This document shows, one piece after another, positions 33,293 through 33,640 of a stretch of DNA of 33,640 nt. Numbering within the stretch: position 1 is the first letter of the stretch; each line of letters starts with the position of its first letter. Both the position numbers and the translations under genes were made by a program. The stretch comes from a virus. The stretch lies in IMG/VR virus record IMGVR_UViG_3300035665_000155, positions 1 through 33,640 of that record; one strand, given 5' to 3'. The notes below the pieces were generated by a model. The model made no database searches. It worked only from the letters and a program-made list of their open reading frames with translations, and had not been told where the DNA came from.

Positions 33293-33321
33293 GCCAGTTT
33301 TGCCGATAAATACTCTATGAA
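33293..33321 (+). promoter_or_regulatory. weak promoter with CCGATAA, degenerate -35
   Basis: TGCCGATAAATACTC then TATGAA as -10; the -35 position reads GCCAGT. The spacer motif is kept although the -35 is lost. Confidence 0.45.
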
Positions 33322-33352
33322 TGAGAAGCGGGTCTTGACAAGGAACGGAACA

Positions 33353-33640
33353 ATGATACAATGGGTTGGTGTGCTTATTGCTCTGTTAGGGTTGGCCTAT
33401 AATGGTGTAAAAGATTATCAAAGTGGGAATATAAAAATCCCAGAGTTGACTCAACAAAAAGAGTTGACAAAGGTAGTTTATCCGGTACAATACTGTTTAA
33501 TGGCGTATGATCCTAACGTAAACAAAGTTTTTTATCAACACGAAAATGGTCAATGGTATGATTACCCTCCACAACAACGACGATATGCGTCCTCGACGCA
33601 ACCACAACGTAATCAAAATCAAGAAAGTTATGCCTTGGGA
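33353..33640 (+). CDS. membrane-anchored protein, 3' end beyond the window
   Basis: ATG 33353, open to the right edge (96 codons). MIQWVGVLIALLGLAYNGVK is a short N-terminal anchor or signal, followed by a polar region: NIKIPELTQQKELTKVVYPV, QHENGQWYDYPPQQRRYASS and a Gln/Asn-rich stretch. A TTGACA...TACAAT promoter candidate overlaps the start codon and would give an mRNA without this ATG, so either the start or that promoter may be wrong. Role unknown. Confidence 0.55.
   Translation, partial: MIQWVGVLIALLGLAYNGVKDYQSGNIKIPELTQQKELTKVVYPVQYCLMAYDPNVNKVFYQHENGQWYDYPPQQRRYASSTQPQRNQNQESYALG

Noticed and set aside
33335-33362. TTGACA-16-TACAAT promoter across the last start codon
   Set aside because: It would start transcription inside the reading frame; not listed as a feature because it conflicts with ATG 33353.

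Overview
The window is part of a double-stranded DNA phage genome. It carries large terminase, portal, a fused prohead protease-scaffold, a decoration protein, an HK97-fold capsid protein and tail-fibre genes, followed by a dense field of very small genes, tRNAs and repeated regulatory DNA. The host is not shown directly. The early promoters look like ordinary bacterial sigma-70 promoters. The phage HU protein reads to me like HU proteins of Planctomycetes, but that is only a weak inference.

Left arm (1-17077, minus strand, AT-rich). Transcription starts near 17.1 kb and runs leftwards: a 53-aa protein, a sigma-factor-like protein, a probable small terminase, GDP-mannose 4,6-dehydratase, an HNH nuclease, an ERCC4-type nuclease, large terminase, portal, protease-scaffold (with a probable nested scaffold start), decoration protein, major capsid protein, a terminator, a head-tail adaptor, two small virion proteins and three related fibre-type proteins. 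The last of these runs off the left edge. The sigma-like gene at the head of this late block and a GTGTA-type motif upstream of four genes or blocks suggest phage-controlled late transcription.

Divergence point and first plus genes (17078-18500). A short AT-rich gap separates the arms. The plus strand begins with an HTH protein and a convincing S-adenosylmethionine decarboxylase homologue, then a strong terminator and about 700 bp of non-coding sequence with internal duplications.

Right arm (18.5-33.6 kb, plus strand, higher GC). Some 45 mostly tiny genes lie in short transcription units: HU, Gp88-like, DUF551-like, a bL12-like C-terminal domain, zinc-ribbon microproteins, a run of hydrophobic micro-ORFs, an HNH gene inserted on the opposite strand, and tRNA-Glu, tRNA-Arg and tRNA-Asp plus an odd fourth tRNA-like RNA. 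Most units are separated by the same module: a 25-bp box beside the preceding stop codon, a 28-bp usually GC-rich linker, a second 25-bp box exactly 53 bp after the first, then (in most cases) a sigma-70 promoter, usually with CCGATAA in its spacer. I count 13 complete pairs, all with 53-bp spacing. This repeated punctuation system, with several further repeat families layered on it, is the most unusual feature of the window.
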